This document shows, piece by piece, positions 32,034 to 32,221 of a stretch of 32,221 nucleotides of DNA. A program made the position numbers and the translations under genes. The notes under the pieces are model-generated. The model was not told the origin of the DNA and did not search any database. It saw only the letters and a program-made list of their open reading frames with translations. How positions within the stretch are numbered: position 1 is the stretch's first letter; each line of letters opens with the position of its first letter. Source of the DNA: Acidobacteriaceae bacterium (lineage in GTDB: Bacteria > Acidobacteriota > Terriglobia > Terriglobales > Acidobacteriaceae); NCBI GenBank assembly GCA_030041305.1, contig JASHOC010000140.1, forward strand, positions 1-32,221, in the 5' to 3' direction.

Positions 32034-32221
32034 ATGCTGCTTTCTGTCTTCACCCGCCACTCCGCTGGCTGCAAATTCTCGAGGGATCGCGCTTGCCGCC
32101 GGTGCAACTGCCCCAAATGGGTCGGCGGCCAGATCAACGGATTTTACTTTCGCCAAAGTGCGAAGACCCGCCAGTGGGCCGAGGCCGAATCCGTTCGTAT
32201 GCAGCTCGAGGAAGCTCTGGC
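32034..32221 (+). CDS. Site-specific integrase (tyrosine recombinase-like), N-terminal part, cut by right window edge
   Basis: An ATG at 32034 opens a frame that runs to the window end, 62 codons. GGGAG lies five bases upstream. The visible sequence (VFTRHSAGCKFSRDRACRRC, then NCPKWVGGQINGFYFRQS and AKTRQWAEAESVRMQLEEAL) matches the Cys-rich N-terminal arm of a group of acidobacterial and proteobacterial integrases: a His/Cys cluster, a CPxW motif, a short hairpin with G(F/R)xxRxSxxTRxWxxA, then a helix. The catalytic Arg/His/Tyr domain lies beyond the edge, so the call rests on this arm and on the att-like sequence just upstream. It probably defines the left end of an integrated element. Confidence 0.75.
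   Translation, partial: MLLSVFTRHSAGCKFSRDRACRRCNCPKWVGGQINGFYFRQSAKTRQWAEAESVRMQLEEAL

Overview
The window reads as chromosomal DNA of an acidobacterium (Acidobacteriota, probably Terriglobia). The evidence is its GC-rich coding, a PadR regulator next to an Acidobacteria-type MacB/FtsX permease (ADOP), a giant Oar-like TonB-dependent receptor with an N-terminal carboxypeptidase-regulatory domain, an FG-GAP/VCBS repeat secreted protein, Tat-exported Gfo/Idh/MocA and sugar-isomerase-like proteins, and a short RpoZ and a Rho that resemble acidobacterial homologues. This placement comes from recalled family resemblance, not from a database search.

Layout. 1-1301: an ADOP permease cut by the left edge and its PadR regulator. 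1553-3469: a membrane GAF-PAS histidine kinase with no adjacent response regulator. 3470-4148: an intergenic stretch with a 30-bp direct repeat and tRNA-Ala(CGC). 4223-5941: a lipoprotein phosphoesterase of the phospholipase C/acid phosphatase family. 6294-6421: a 128-bp inverted-repeat-bounded element with a second copy at 30456-30576. 6501-8190: rho and rpoZ. About 8200-9940: poorly coding DNA ending in a broken gene. 10146-12663: a comM/yifB ATPase divergent from a methyltransferase. 13007-13250: a compact promoter, 27-aa Lys/Ala-rich microprotein and terminator. 13439-14788: rsmE and an SRPBCC protein. 14865-17877: a Tat-exported oxidoreductase/isomerase pair and an ICMT-like membrane methyltransferase. 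18065-19921: ribosomal protein S1. 20100-24037: a UBP-type zinc-finger protein divergent from the TonB-dependent receptor. 24171-26744: the FG-GAP protein with three nearly identical 95-aa C-terminal repeats. 27329-30366: the pyrimidine operon pyrR-pyrB-pyrC. 30728-31743: two zinc-ribbon proteins. 31868-32221: a displaced tmRNA/tRNA-like 3' end followed by the start of a tyrosine-recombinase-like integrase, probably the edge of an integrated element lying mostly to the right.

How the genes work together. Most of the window is housekeeping: transcription (rho, rpoZ), translation (rpsA, rsmE, tRNA-Ala) and pyrimidine synthesis (pyrR senses or salvages uracil; PyrB and PyrC carry out two consecutive de novo steps). 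The envelope and secreted part (phosphoesterase, TonB receptor, FG-GAP protein, Tat sugar enzymes) fits a heterotrophic soil lifestyle. No complete defence system, CRISPR array or biosynthetic cluster is visible. The most unusual items are the dispersed inverted-repeat element, the stand-alone histone-tail-like microprotein, the integration boundary on the right and the tandemly amplified 95-aa domain.
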